From Pleurodeles waltl (Eukaryota; Chordata; Amphibia; Caudata; Salamandridae): 64,000 nt of DNA. Shown here one piece after another: positions 1 through 7,281 of this stretch. Each line of letters opens with the position of its first letter. Position 1 is the first letter of the stretch. The position numbers were made by a program, and so were the translations under genes. The stretch covers positions 1-64,000 of the forward strand of contig NW_027150022.1 of the NCBI RefSeq assembly GCF_031143425.1, written 5' to 3'. Under the pieces are notes generated by a model. It was given only the letters and a program-made list of their open reading frames with translations, was not told where the DNA came from and searched no databases.

Positions 1-69
1 CTTGTACAGGGGTTCGAATCCAGCCCATGCCATTAAAATGCCTTTAGTTGGAAAAAATATAGCTTTTGA

Positions 70-77
70 TTTTTTTT
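70..77 (+). terminator. T8 run, candidate Pol III terminator of SINE-like copy 2
   Basis: A T8 run about 50 bp after the B box, preceded by a T4 at 64-67. Runs of four or more T on the non-template strand stop RNA polymerase III. It would end a transcript begun at the tRNA-like head. It recurs in each unit at the same phase; copy 1 has T7 instead. Confidence 0.45.
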
Positions 78-149
78 ATTTAGAAATATTATTTTTACGT
101 TAAAAAAATACAGGAACAATTGAAATATATTTTCTGCATTAATGGCCCG

Positions 150-161
150 AATTTCGAAATT
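150..161. repeat. 12-bp perfect palindrome AATTTCGAAATT
   Basis: Present in both SINE-like copies of each unit (for example 150-161 in copy 2 and 3289-3300 in copy 1), retained although the bases just upstream differ between the copies (GGCCCG against GGTCTA). Confidence 0.85.
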
Positions 162-506
162 TTAAATCCGCCCCCACCTCCTTTTGCTCAAGTAGGTAAA
201 ATAGGAGCAGGCCTTATCTTCATTTATCAATGTATTCGTTTTTTTCATCTAATTGGTGTTTTGGAAAACTAAGCTGTATTATGTGAGGAGGGTGCCATTC
301 ACATAATAAAATAGGTTGAATAGTGTTGATTTTTCATTTTGAAATGCTGTGTAAGGTTGTGTGCAGGTGAAAGAGCCTTTATTAGCTGCAGTCAGAAGGT
401 AGCATGTTGAATTTTTGAAGAGATAGAAAAGGACAAAGTCAGGCCTTTGGTTGACTATTTCTTCAAGATGCATGGTGCAGCAAGTGTAGGGATGGAGCAG
501 CTGGCT

Positions 507-591
507 TGCCATGGCACGGCATGGATTGGCCTGGCCTGGCATGGCCTGGCGTGCTGTGCTGCGCTGCGCTGTGCTGCGCCGTGCCATGGCA
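507..591. repeat. Inverted repeat, 14-bp perfect arms, 57-nt loop
   Basis: The left arm TGCCATGGCACGGC (507-520) is the exact reverse complement of the right arm GCCGTGCCATGGCA (578-591). The loop is a low-complexity GGCCT/GGCAT then GCTGT/GCTGC series, so it could form further structure. Present in every unit, including the short ones. Confidence 0.88.
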
Positions 592-600
592 GGGCTCTGG

Positions 601-625
601 GACTGGGACTTTAAACATCCCAGTC
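601..625. repeat. Short inverted repeat, 8-bp arms, 9-nt loop
   Basis: GACTGGGA (601-608) and TCCCAGTC (618-625) are perfect complements around CTTTAAACA. It lies 9 bp after the larger hairpin, making a two-hairpin module that is conserved in all units. Confidence 0.85.
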
Positions 626-1435
626 TTAGTCTGCAGCCTTTACAGTAAGCCCACAAACGCCCACGAACGCCCAGGTTCTGTATAGAGGATGACTGCAGGT
701 ACTTTTGGACCCTGCTAAGTGAGGGTGGGGTCCTTATCTGAAGGCCTTCCGGCGGAAAAATCCTTAGACTAAGACAGTTTGGCAACTTTAGAAATCTGCT
801 GAAGATCATTTGTTGAAGGTCGTATCACAGCAGAAGCTCAGCAAAGTAAGCATGGGAGAACATTATTTGCATAGGACAGCCCCTTTCTCAATCCAATTAT
901 TATGCTGCAGTTGCCATGTAGGATTACTAGAGGGCAGCAGTATGAACATAAATCCACAGAGAGGCTTTAAATCTGCTTGCTGAACTACCTCTTGTTCTTG
1001 TTGGTTTTTTAATGAGCCATTTAGAGTGGAGGACTGGAATGACTGAGTGAATGAGTATTGAGGAATGATTGGCCTGTATTTCTAGTGAAGGGGGTGCGGG
1101 ATTTGGAAGGAAAACTACAAGATAAAAGTTCCAAGGCATAGATGCATGGAAGAATATTCACGCCAAAATGAATAAACTTACACCATCTCAAAGCTTCCAT
1201 GTGCGATATGATTCTTTGCAGGATGAAAGATTTGCCATGTTTGGTTCATAAATGTGCACAGTTGGTGAGTCTCTTGCCAGAATATCAGTAGCACACTCTT
1301 TAGATGTGTCCTTGCAGGCGAAATGTCAGGCACTCTTTTGGAGTTATGAGGCCTAGAAAAACCATCCAAAAGAGACCTTATAACGTGTCCTGCAATGGGA
1401 CAATGAAATCATGGGGAGACCATCCCCCAAGAATC
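626..1435. other. Unclassified spacer (reference unit)
   Basis: About 800 bp of mixed-composition sequence with no recognisable gene. It holds the 10-bp duplication (650-669), the near-palindrome at 739-752 (perfect CTGAAGGCCTTCAG in most units, broken by C at 750 here), an octamer motif ATTTGCAT at 865-872 and an AATAAA at about 1170. The minus strand carries open frames of 63-70 codons without any recognised domain. Repeated in each unit with almost no variation. Confidence 0.7.
650..669 (+). repeat. 10-bp direct duplication CCCACAAACG/CCCACGAACG
   Basis: Two adjacent 10-bp copies differing at one base, followed by a third partial CCC. Units 9, 10 and 12 have only the second copy, a deletion best explained by slippage or unequal exchange between the two. 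Confidence 0.92.
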
Positions 1436-1835
1436 CTAACATGTTCCTTGTTTCTTCTCTCGATACCATAACCACAGGAGGCTTGTGCGAGGCATCTTTT
1501 GGTTGGTAATAGAAACTGTCAGAAACCTTCTCCCGAAGTCCTCTCCTCCCCCATTGCCCCTAACCTTTTGTGGTACCCCTGCCCCAAATGAAGGGCGCAA
1601 TAAACAAGAATGTGGGTAGGCACCCCCCCACCCCACAAAAAAAACACACTGCATCAGTCTGAGCCTCTTGGCACCCCTTTGATAATGCACCACAACACCC
1701 CTTTTGACACTGCTCCCCAAAATTTGACTTCTTCCACACCCCCCCCCGAGATTGGAACCCCATCCTTTGTAATCACCCCGTTTGGGTGCAAGGGGGTGGA
1801 TTCTAACTTGTTCACCCCCATTGGCTCTGCTCCAC
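1436..1835. other. Unclassified C-run-rich segment holding the A/B indels
   Basis: A 400-bp segment with runs such as C7-C9 and A8, an AATAAA near 1600 and CACCCC-type motifs on + (GGGGTG on -). The family-defining differences fall here: an extra CCCCA in B near unit position 1630, the A' substitution near 1735, and the 52-bp B segment after unit position 1756. I do not recognise any gene or element. Confidence 0.65.
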
Positions 1836-2700
1836 AGTTCTCCCTCTCCTGCACGCCCTCTTGCTGTCTGGCCTAGACTGCTCCTGTACCTCTCACCCCT
1901 TCCTCTCCTGAATCCCTGGGATGTGACCCATTCTTGCTCTCTCCCCCTCTATGCTGCCCCCCCATCTTTCTCCTCTAAATCCCCCAACTACCTCTCTGCC
2001 TACCCCACCCCCAGGCTGCATCTTCTCCCCCTCTCTCAACCTGCCCTTCTTTCACCCCATCTCCACCTCTCTGAGCTTGCCCTTCTTGCTCTACCCCCCC
2101 CTCCAATTCCCCCGTAGGCTCCACCTAGTTCTCATCTCTCTGTCTTTCTTGCCCCCCACCACCCTCCTATGCTCCGCCTACTCCCAGAGACTGCTCTTTC
2201 CCCCCCCTAGGCTCCACCTACTCCCCCTCTCTCTGCCCTTCTTCTCCCCCCCTACTGCCCTCCTAGGCTCCACCTACTCCCCCTCTCTCCCCTCCCCGCC
2301 CCCCCCCTAGGCTCCACCTAGTTCCCCGCTCTCTGCCCCCCCCACACCTCCTCTCTCTGCCTGCCCTTACACCCCCTCTCTGAGCCTGCCCTTCTTGCTC
2401 TGCCCCCCTAGGCTCCGCCTAGTTCCCCTCTCTCTGCCCTTCTTGCCCCCCTACTCCCACTCTCTGAGTCTGCTCTTCCTCCCCCCCCATTTCCCCCACT
2501 AGGCTCTGCCTATTTCCCCTCTCTCTGCCCCCGTACTGCCTTCCTATGCTCCGCCTATTCCTCCTCTCTCTGCCTGCCCTTCTTGCCCACCCCTACTGCC
2601 CTCCTACTCCCCCTCTCTCAGCCTGCCCTTCTTGCTTACCCCCCCTCCTTACTCACCACCTATACTCCCTCTCTTCCCACTCTGGACCTATCCTTGCCCC
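1836..2700 (+). repeat. C/T-rich minisatellite (G-rich on the minus strand)
   Basis: About 865 bp made almost wholly of C and T on the + strand. A degenerate block recurs, starting GGCTCCRCCTA and continuing with runs of TCTCTCTGCCC and CTTCTTGC, in spacings of roughly 35-100 bp. C-runs reach C9 (2299-2307). Copies occupy the same place in all units and differ by insertion or deletion of whole blocks; family B lacks about 45 bp between two GCTCYGCCTATT copies. Such a tract could form G-quadruplex, i-motif or triplex structures. No coding function is suggested. Confidence 0.9.
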
Positions 2701-2781
2701 TTCTGCGTGTGTGCACACACACTCAGCAACCACTCTGCAATCCACCATTCACCATGCAGGCACAACTCCAGCCATGCTCTA

Positions 2782-2822
2782 TACACACATGCACACACAC
2801 ACACACAGACACACAGACACAG
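2782..2822 (+). repeat. CA microsatellite with GACACACAGACACAG tail
   Basis: After ATG at 2789-2791 there are eight CA dinucleotides, then a degenerate CAGACA tail. Counts by unit 1-17 are 8, 9, 8, 10, 10, 10, 10, 9, 9, 9, 9, 11, 9, 10, 10, 10, 8. Units 8-11 lack 8 bp of the tail, and unit 12 has an extra 6 bp. This tract explains much of the unit length difference. Confidence 0.95.
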
Positions 2823-2958
2823 TACTTACCAATTGACGAGTCATCTCTGACTTACCTCTGCTTTGCCGCCATCAATCACCTGGTGCCGAGCCCGGGATTT
2901 GAACCCTGGTTGTCTGGCTGGAAGGCAGGAACTTACCCACTGGACCACACTGGCTTCC
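2782..2958 (-). mobile_element. Minus-strand SINE-like element with tRNA-like head and GT-rich tail
   Basis: Read on the minus strand from 2958, it starts GGAAGCCAGTG, then an A-box match TGGTCCAGTGG, then a B-box match GGTTCAAATCC 44 bp further on, which is canonical tRNA spacing. The head ends near 2883; a 60-bp body follows and then a GT/GTCT simple tail (2782-2822), the arrangement expected of a SINE with a microsatellite 3' end. The anticodon-loop region CTTCCA resembles tRNA-Gly(TCC), but the acceptor stem pairs poorly, so this is a tRNA-derived element rather than a functional tRNA. One copy per complete unit. Confidence 0.6.
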
Positions 2959-2987
2959 ATGTCTTTAGCTTGTCAAATCGTCCCTAT

Positions 2988-3481
2988 ATCATGGCTGTGA
3001 ATTATTCTCTGCAGTGGAAGCCATAAGCAATGACACCACGGCCTTTGTTTGGCTGATAGGGTCTCTTGCACAGTGAAAACCTATCAAGGAGTTGTAGCGC
3101 AGTGGCAACGTCAAGTGCCTTTGGTGCAGCAGGCTATTCCTATACAGGGGTTCAAATCCGGCCACCGGCCTTAAAAATGCTTTTAGATGGAAAAAATACA
3201 GCTTTTGATTTTTTTAATTTAGAAATATTATTTTTACTTTAAAAAAATTCAGGAACAATTTAAATATATTTTGTGCATTAATGGTCTAAATTTCGAAATT
3301 TTAAATCCGCCCCCCACCTCCTTTTGCTCAAGTAGGTAAAAAAAGAGCAAAGCCTTATCTTCATTTATCAATGTATTCGTTTTTTCTTCTAATTGGTGTT
3401 TTGGAGAAGCCAAATATGGCTGGGGGCGGCAAAACTAAGCTGTATTATGTGAGGAGGGTGCCATTCACAGAATAAAATAGG
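2988..3481 (+). mobile_element. SINE-like module, dimer copy 1 (reference copy)
   Basis: A 494-bp segment homologous to the next one at 3485-3950, from ATCATGG through the head at 3088 to AATAAAATAGG. It holds about 100 bp of 5' sequence, a tRNA-like head, then an AT-rich body. Compared with copy 2 it contains 28 extra bases at about 3415-3442. By eye the two copies differ at many positions, whereas the same copy in different units is nearly identical. The tRNA-type head suggests a tRNA-derived SINE; I do not recognise the family, and target-site duplications are not evident. It recurs in every complete unit, with its head coordinates given in the unit entries. Confidence 0.65.
3088..3170 (+). 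promoter_or_regulatory. tRNA-like head with Pol III A and B boxes, copy 1
   Basis: The A-box-like TAGCGCAGTGG begins at 3095 and the B-box-like GGTTCAAATCC at about 3149, roughly 54 bp apart. These fit the internal promoter of tRNA-derived SINEs (TFIIIC sites). T-runs that could end a Pol III transcript occur at 3181-3184 and 3209-3215, predicting an RNA of about 100-130 nt. Equivalent sites: 6734, 10369, 14034, 17673, 21312, 24950, 28578, 32197, 35817, 39446, 43162, 46827, 50466, 54105, 57744 and 61378 (starts). I cannot fold it into a convincing tRNA, so it is not called as a tRNA gene. Confidence 0.6.
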
Positions 3482-3484
3482 CTA

Positions 3485-3950
3485 ATCATGGTTACGAAGT
3501 GTTCTCTGCAGTGGAAACCATGAGCAACGACATCATGGCCTTTGTGTGGCTGATAGGGTCTCTTGCACTGCTAAAACCCATGAAGGAGTTGTAGCGCAGT
3601 GGCAAGGTCAAGTGCCTTTGGTGCAGCAGACTATCCTTGTACAGGGGTTCGAATCCAGCCCATGCCATTAAAATGCCTTTAGTTGGAAAAAATATAGCTT
3701 TTGATTTTTTTTATTTAGAAATATTATTTTTACGTTAAAAAAATACAGGAACAATTGAAATATATTTTCTGCATTAATGGCCCGAATTTCGAAATTTTAA
3801 ATCCGCCCCCACCTCCTTTTGCTCAAGTAGGTAAAATAGGAGCAGGCCTTATCTTCATTTATCAATGTATTCGTTTTTTTCATCTAATTGGTGTTTTGGA
3901 AAACTAAGCTGTATTATGTGAGGAGGGTGCCATTCACATAATAAAATAGG
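3485..3950 (+). mobile_element. SINE-like module, dimer copy 2 (spans the unit 1/2 boundary)
   Basis: A 466-bp tandem partner of copy 1, separated from it by 3 bp. Its head at 3585-3666 has the better B box, GGTTCGAATCC. It lacks the 28-bp segment of copy 1, which exactly explains the length difference (494 minus 466). The AT-rich body includes a T8 run at 3705-3712 and the 12-bp palindrome AATTTCGAAATT. After 3950 the sequence becomes unrelated to copy 1. The window opens inside an instance of this module (1-315). Confidence 0.65.
3585..3666 (+). promoter_or_regulatory. tRNA-like head with Pol III A and B boxes, copy 2
   Basis: The A-box-like TAGCGCAGTGG begins at 3592 and a textbook B box GGTTCGAATCC at 3647. 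T4 and T8 runs follow at about 3699-3712, so a Pol III transcript of about 115-125 nt would be expected if the promoter is active. Equivalent starts: 7231, 10866, 14531, 18170, 21809, 25447, 29075, 32694, 36314, 39943, 43659, 47324, 50963, 54602, 58241 and 61875. The window begins with the last 31 bases of one more (1-31). Confidence 0.62.
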
Positions 3951-6900
3951 TTGAATAGTGTTGATTTTTCATTTTGAAATGCTGTGTAAGGTTGTGTGCA
4001 GGTGAAAGAGCCTTTATTAGCTGCAGTCAGAAGGTAGCATGTTGAATTTTTGAAGAGATAGAAAAGGACAAAGTCAGGCCTTTGGTTGACTATTTCTTCA
4101 AGATGCATGGTGCAGCAAGTGTAGGGATGGAGCAGCTGGCTTGCCATGGCACGGCATGGATTGGCCTGGCCTGGCATGGCCTGGCGTGCTGTGCTGCGCT
4201 GCGCTGTGCTGCGCCGTGCCATGGCAGGGCTCTGGGACTGGGACTTTAAACATCCCAGTCTTAGTCTGCAGCCTTTACAGTAAGCCCACAAACGCCCACG
4301 AACGCCCAGGTTCTGTATAGAGGATGACTGCAGGTACTTTTGGACCCTGCTAAGTGAGGGTGGGGTCCTTATCTGAAGGCCTTCAGGCGGAAAAATCCTT
4401 AGACTAAGACAGTTTGGCAACTTTAGAAATCTGCTGAAGATCATTTGTTGAAGGTCGTATCACAGCAGAAGCTCAGCAAAGTAGGCATGGGAGAACATTA
4501 TTTGCATAGGACAGCCCCTTTCTCAATCCAATTATTATGCTGCAGTTGCCATGTAGGATTACTAGAGGGCAGCAGTATGAACATAAATCCACAGAGAGGC
4601 TTTAAATCTGCTTGCTGAACTACCTCTTGTTCTTGTTGGTTTTTTAATGAGCCATTTAGAGTGGAGGACTGGAATGACTGAGTGAATGAGTATTGAGGAA
4701 TGATTGGCCTGTATTTCTAGTGAAGGGGGTGCGGGATTTGGAAGGAAAACTACAAGATAAAAGTTCCAAGGCATAGATGCATGGAAGAATATTCACGCCA
4801 AAATGAATAAACTTACACCATCTCAAAGCTTCCATGTGCGATATGATTCTTTGCAGGATGAAAGATTTGCCATGTTTGGTTCATAAATGTGCACAGTTGG
4901 TGAGTCTCTTGCCAGAATATCAGTAGCACACTCTTTAGATGTGTCCTTGCAGGCGAAATGTCAGGCACTCTTTTGGAGTTATGAGGCCTAGAAAAACCAT
5001 CCAAAAGAGACCTTATAACGTGTCCTGCAATGGGACAATGAAATCATGGGGAGACCATCCCCCAAGAATCCTAACATGTTCCTTGTTTCTTCTCTCGATA
5101 CCATAACCACAGGAGGCTTGTGCGAGGCATCTTTTGGTTGGTAATAGAAACTGTCAGAAACCTTCTCCCGAAGTCCTCTCCTCCCCCATTGCCCCTAACC
5201 TTTTGTGGTACCCCTGCCCCAAATGAAGGGCGCAATAAACAAGAATGTGGGTAGGCACCCCCCCACCCCACCCCACAAAAAAAACACACTGCATCAGTCT
5301 GAGCCTCTTGGCACCCCTTTGATAATGCACCACAACACCCCTTTTGACACTGCTCCCCAAAATTTGACTTCTTCCACACCCCCCCCGAGATTGGAGGGTG
5401 TGTTATGGGGGGGGGGGGGCATAAAAATGATGGGGTCCACCACCAAAACCCCATCCTTTGTAATCACCCCGTTTGGGTGCAAGGGGGTGGATTCTAACTT
5501 GTTCACCCCCATTGGCTCTGCTCCACAGTTCTCCCTCTCCTGCACGCCCTCTTGCTGTCTGGCCTAGACTGCTCCTGTACCTCTCACCCCTTCCTCTCCT
5601 GAATCCCTGGGACGTGACCCATTCTTGCTCTCTCCCCCTCGTTCCATCTATGCTGCCCCCCATCTTTCTCCTCTAAATCCCCCAACTACCTCTCTGCCTA
5701 CCCCACCCCCAGGCTGCATCTTTTCCCCCTCTCTCAACCTGCCCTTCTTTCACCCCATCTCCACCTCTCTGAGCCTGCCCTTCTTGCTCTACCCCCCTCC
5801 AATTCCCCCGTAGGCTCCACCTAGTTCTCATCTCTCTGTCTTTCTTGCCCCCCACCACCCTCCTATGCTCCGCCTACTCCCAGAGCCTGCTCTTTCCCCC
5901 CCTAGGCTCCACCTACTCCCCCTCTCTCTGCCCTTCTTCTCCACCCCTACTGCCCTCCTAGGCTCCACCTACTCCCCCTCTCTCCGCCCCCCCCCCTAGG
6001 CTCCACCTAGTTCCCCTCTCTCTGCCCCCCCCACACCCCCTATCTCTGCCTGCCCTTTCACCCCCTCTCTGAGCCTGCCCTTCTTGCTCTGCCCCCCTAG
6101 GCTCCGCCTAGTTCCCCTCTCTCTGCCCTTCTTGCCCCCCTACTCCCACTCTCTGAGTCTGCTCTTCCTCCCCCCCCATTTCCCCCACTAGGCTCCGCCT
6201 ATTCCTCCTCTCTCTGCCTGCCCTTCTTGCCCACCCCTACTGCCCTCCTACTCCCCCTCTCTCAGCCTGCCCTTCTTGCTTACCCCGCCTCCTTACTCAC
6301 CACCTATACTCCCTCTCTTCCCACTCTGGACCTATCCTTGCCCCTTCTGCGTGTGTGCACACACACTCAGCAACCACTCTGCAATCCACCATTCACCATG
6401 CAGGCACAACTCCAGCCATGCTCTATACACACATGCACACACACACACACACAGACACACAGACACAGTACTTACCAATTGACGAGTCATCTCTGACTTA
6501 CCTCTGCTTTGCCGCCATCAATCACCTGGTGCCGAGCCCGGGATTTGAACCCTGGTTGTCTGGCTGGAAGGCAGGAACTTACCCACTGGACCACACTGGC
6601 TTCCATGTCTTTAGCTTGTCAAATCGTCCCTATATCATGGCTGTGAATTATTCTCTGCAGTGGAAGCCATAAGCAATGACACCACGGCCTTTGTTTGGCT
6701 GATAGGGTCTCTTGCACAGTGAAAACCTATCAAGGAGTTGTAGCGCAGTGGCAACGTCAAGTGCCTTTGGTGCAGCAGGCTATTCCTATACAGGGGTTCA
6801 AATCCGGCCACCGGCCTTAAAAATGCTTTTAGATGGAAAAAATACAGCTTTTGATTTTTTTAATTTAGAAATATTATTTTTACTTTAAAAAAATTCAGGA

Positions 6901-7281
6901 ACAATTTAAATATATTTTGTGCATTAATGGTCTAAATTTCGAAATTTTAAATCCGCCCCCCACCTCCTTTTGCTCAAGTAGGTAAAAAAAGAGCAAAGCC
7001 TTATCTTCATTTATCAATGTATTCGTTTTTTCTTCTAATTGGTGTTTTGGAGAAGCCAAATATGGCTGGGGGCGGCAAAACTAAGCTGTATTATGTGAGG
7101 AGGGTGCCATTCACAGAATAAAATAGGCTAATCATGGTTACGAAGTGTTCTCTGCAGTGGAAACCATGAGCAACGACATCATGGCCTTTGTGTGGCTGAT
7201 AGGGTCTCTTGCACTGCTAAAACCCATGAAGGAGTTGTAGCGCAGTGGCAAGGTCAAGTGCCTTTGGTGCAGCAGACTATC
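3636..7281 (+). repeat. Unit 2, family B, 3646 bp
   Basis: Family B markers: an extra CCCCA near 5265, the 52-bp G13-containing segment at 5396-5447, GACGTGACC instead of GATGTGACC near 5611, an 8-bp insertion near 5641, and loss of about 45 bp from the minisatellite near 6192. It differs from the other B units by a short form of the minisatellite block around 5981-6000. Nine CA repeats. Minus head 6529-6604; plus heads 6734-6816 and 7231-7312. Confidence 0.93.
5396..5447 (+). repeat. Family-B-specific 52-bp segment with G13
   Basis: Present between GATTGGA and ACCCCATCC, which are directly joined in family A. It contains GGGTGTGTTAT, a run of 13 G, then CATAAAAATGATGGGG. The same segment is at 12677-12728, 41744-41795 and, with G15, 45470-45523. 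Whether B gained it or A lost it cannot be told from this window. Confidence 0.92.

Larger units (their letters stand above)
1..3635 (+). repeat. Unit 1, family A, 3635 bp
   Basis: Reference unit for the sub-features below. Minus tRNA-like head 2883-2958; plus heads 3088-3170 and 3585-3666 (the latter crosses into unit 2). Eight CA dinucleotides in the tract near 2792. It carries C at 750, a change shared only with units 16 and 17, and A at 849, shared with units 9-12 and 16-18. An extra C in the run near 1957 is private to this unit. Confidence 0.95.

Noticed and set aside
147..159. CENP-B box
   Set aside because: CCCGAATTTCGAA has both halves (CCCG and CGAA) of the reverse-complement motif, but the spacing is two bases short of the CENP-B consensus, and the sequence is missing in copy 1. 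Not accepted as a binding site.
279..809. Minus-strand open frame of 176 codons repeated in most units
   Set aside because: It has no recognisable domain, includes the low-complexity hairpin sequence, overlaps the end of the SINE-like module, and is broken by a 10-bp deletion in units 9, 10 and 12. Its persistence is explained by unit homogenisation.
1782..2310. Proline/leucine/serine-rich frames in the C/T-rich tract
   Set aside because: The absence of stop codons follows from the near lack of A and G on that strand. Frames differ between units through C-run length changes.
2821..2831. U1 snRNA-like start (GTACTTACC)
   Set aside because: Only about 8 bases resemble the U1 5' end; nothing downstream matches U1, and no snRNA promoter elements are placed correctly.
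2883..2958. Functional tRNA gene on the minus strand
   Set aside because: A and B boxes and spacing fit, but the acceptor stem pairs at only about four of seven positions and the anticodon stem is weak. A tRNA-derived SINE head is the better reading.
2583..3026. Plus-strand open frames of 130-150 codons across the CA tract and minus-strand tRNA-like head
   Set aside because: They translate simple repeats (Thr-His runs) and the antisense of a tRNA-like head; their reading frame changes with each CA copy-number change, so they cannot be conserved coding sequence.
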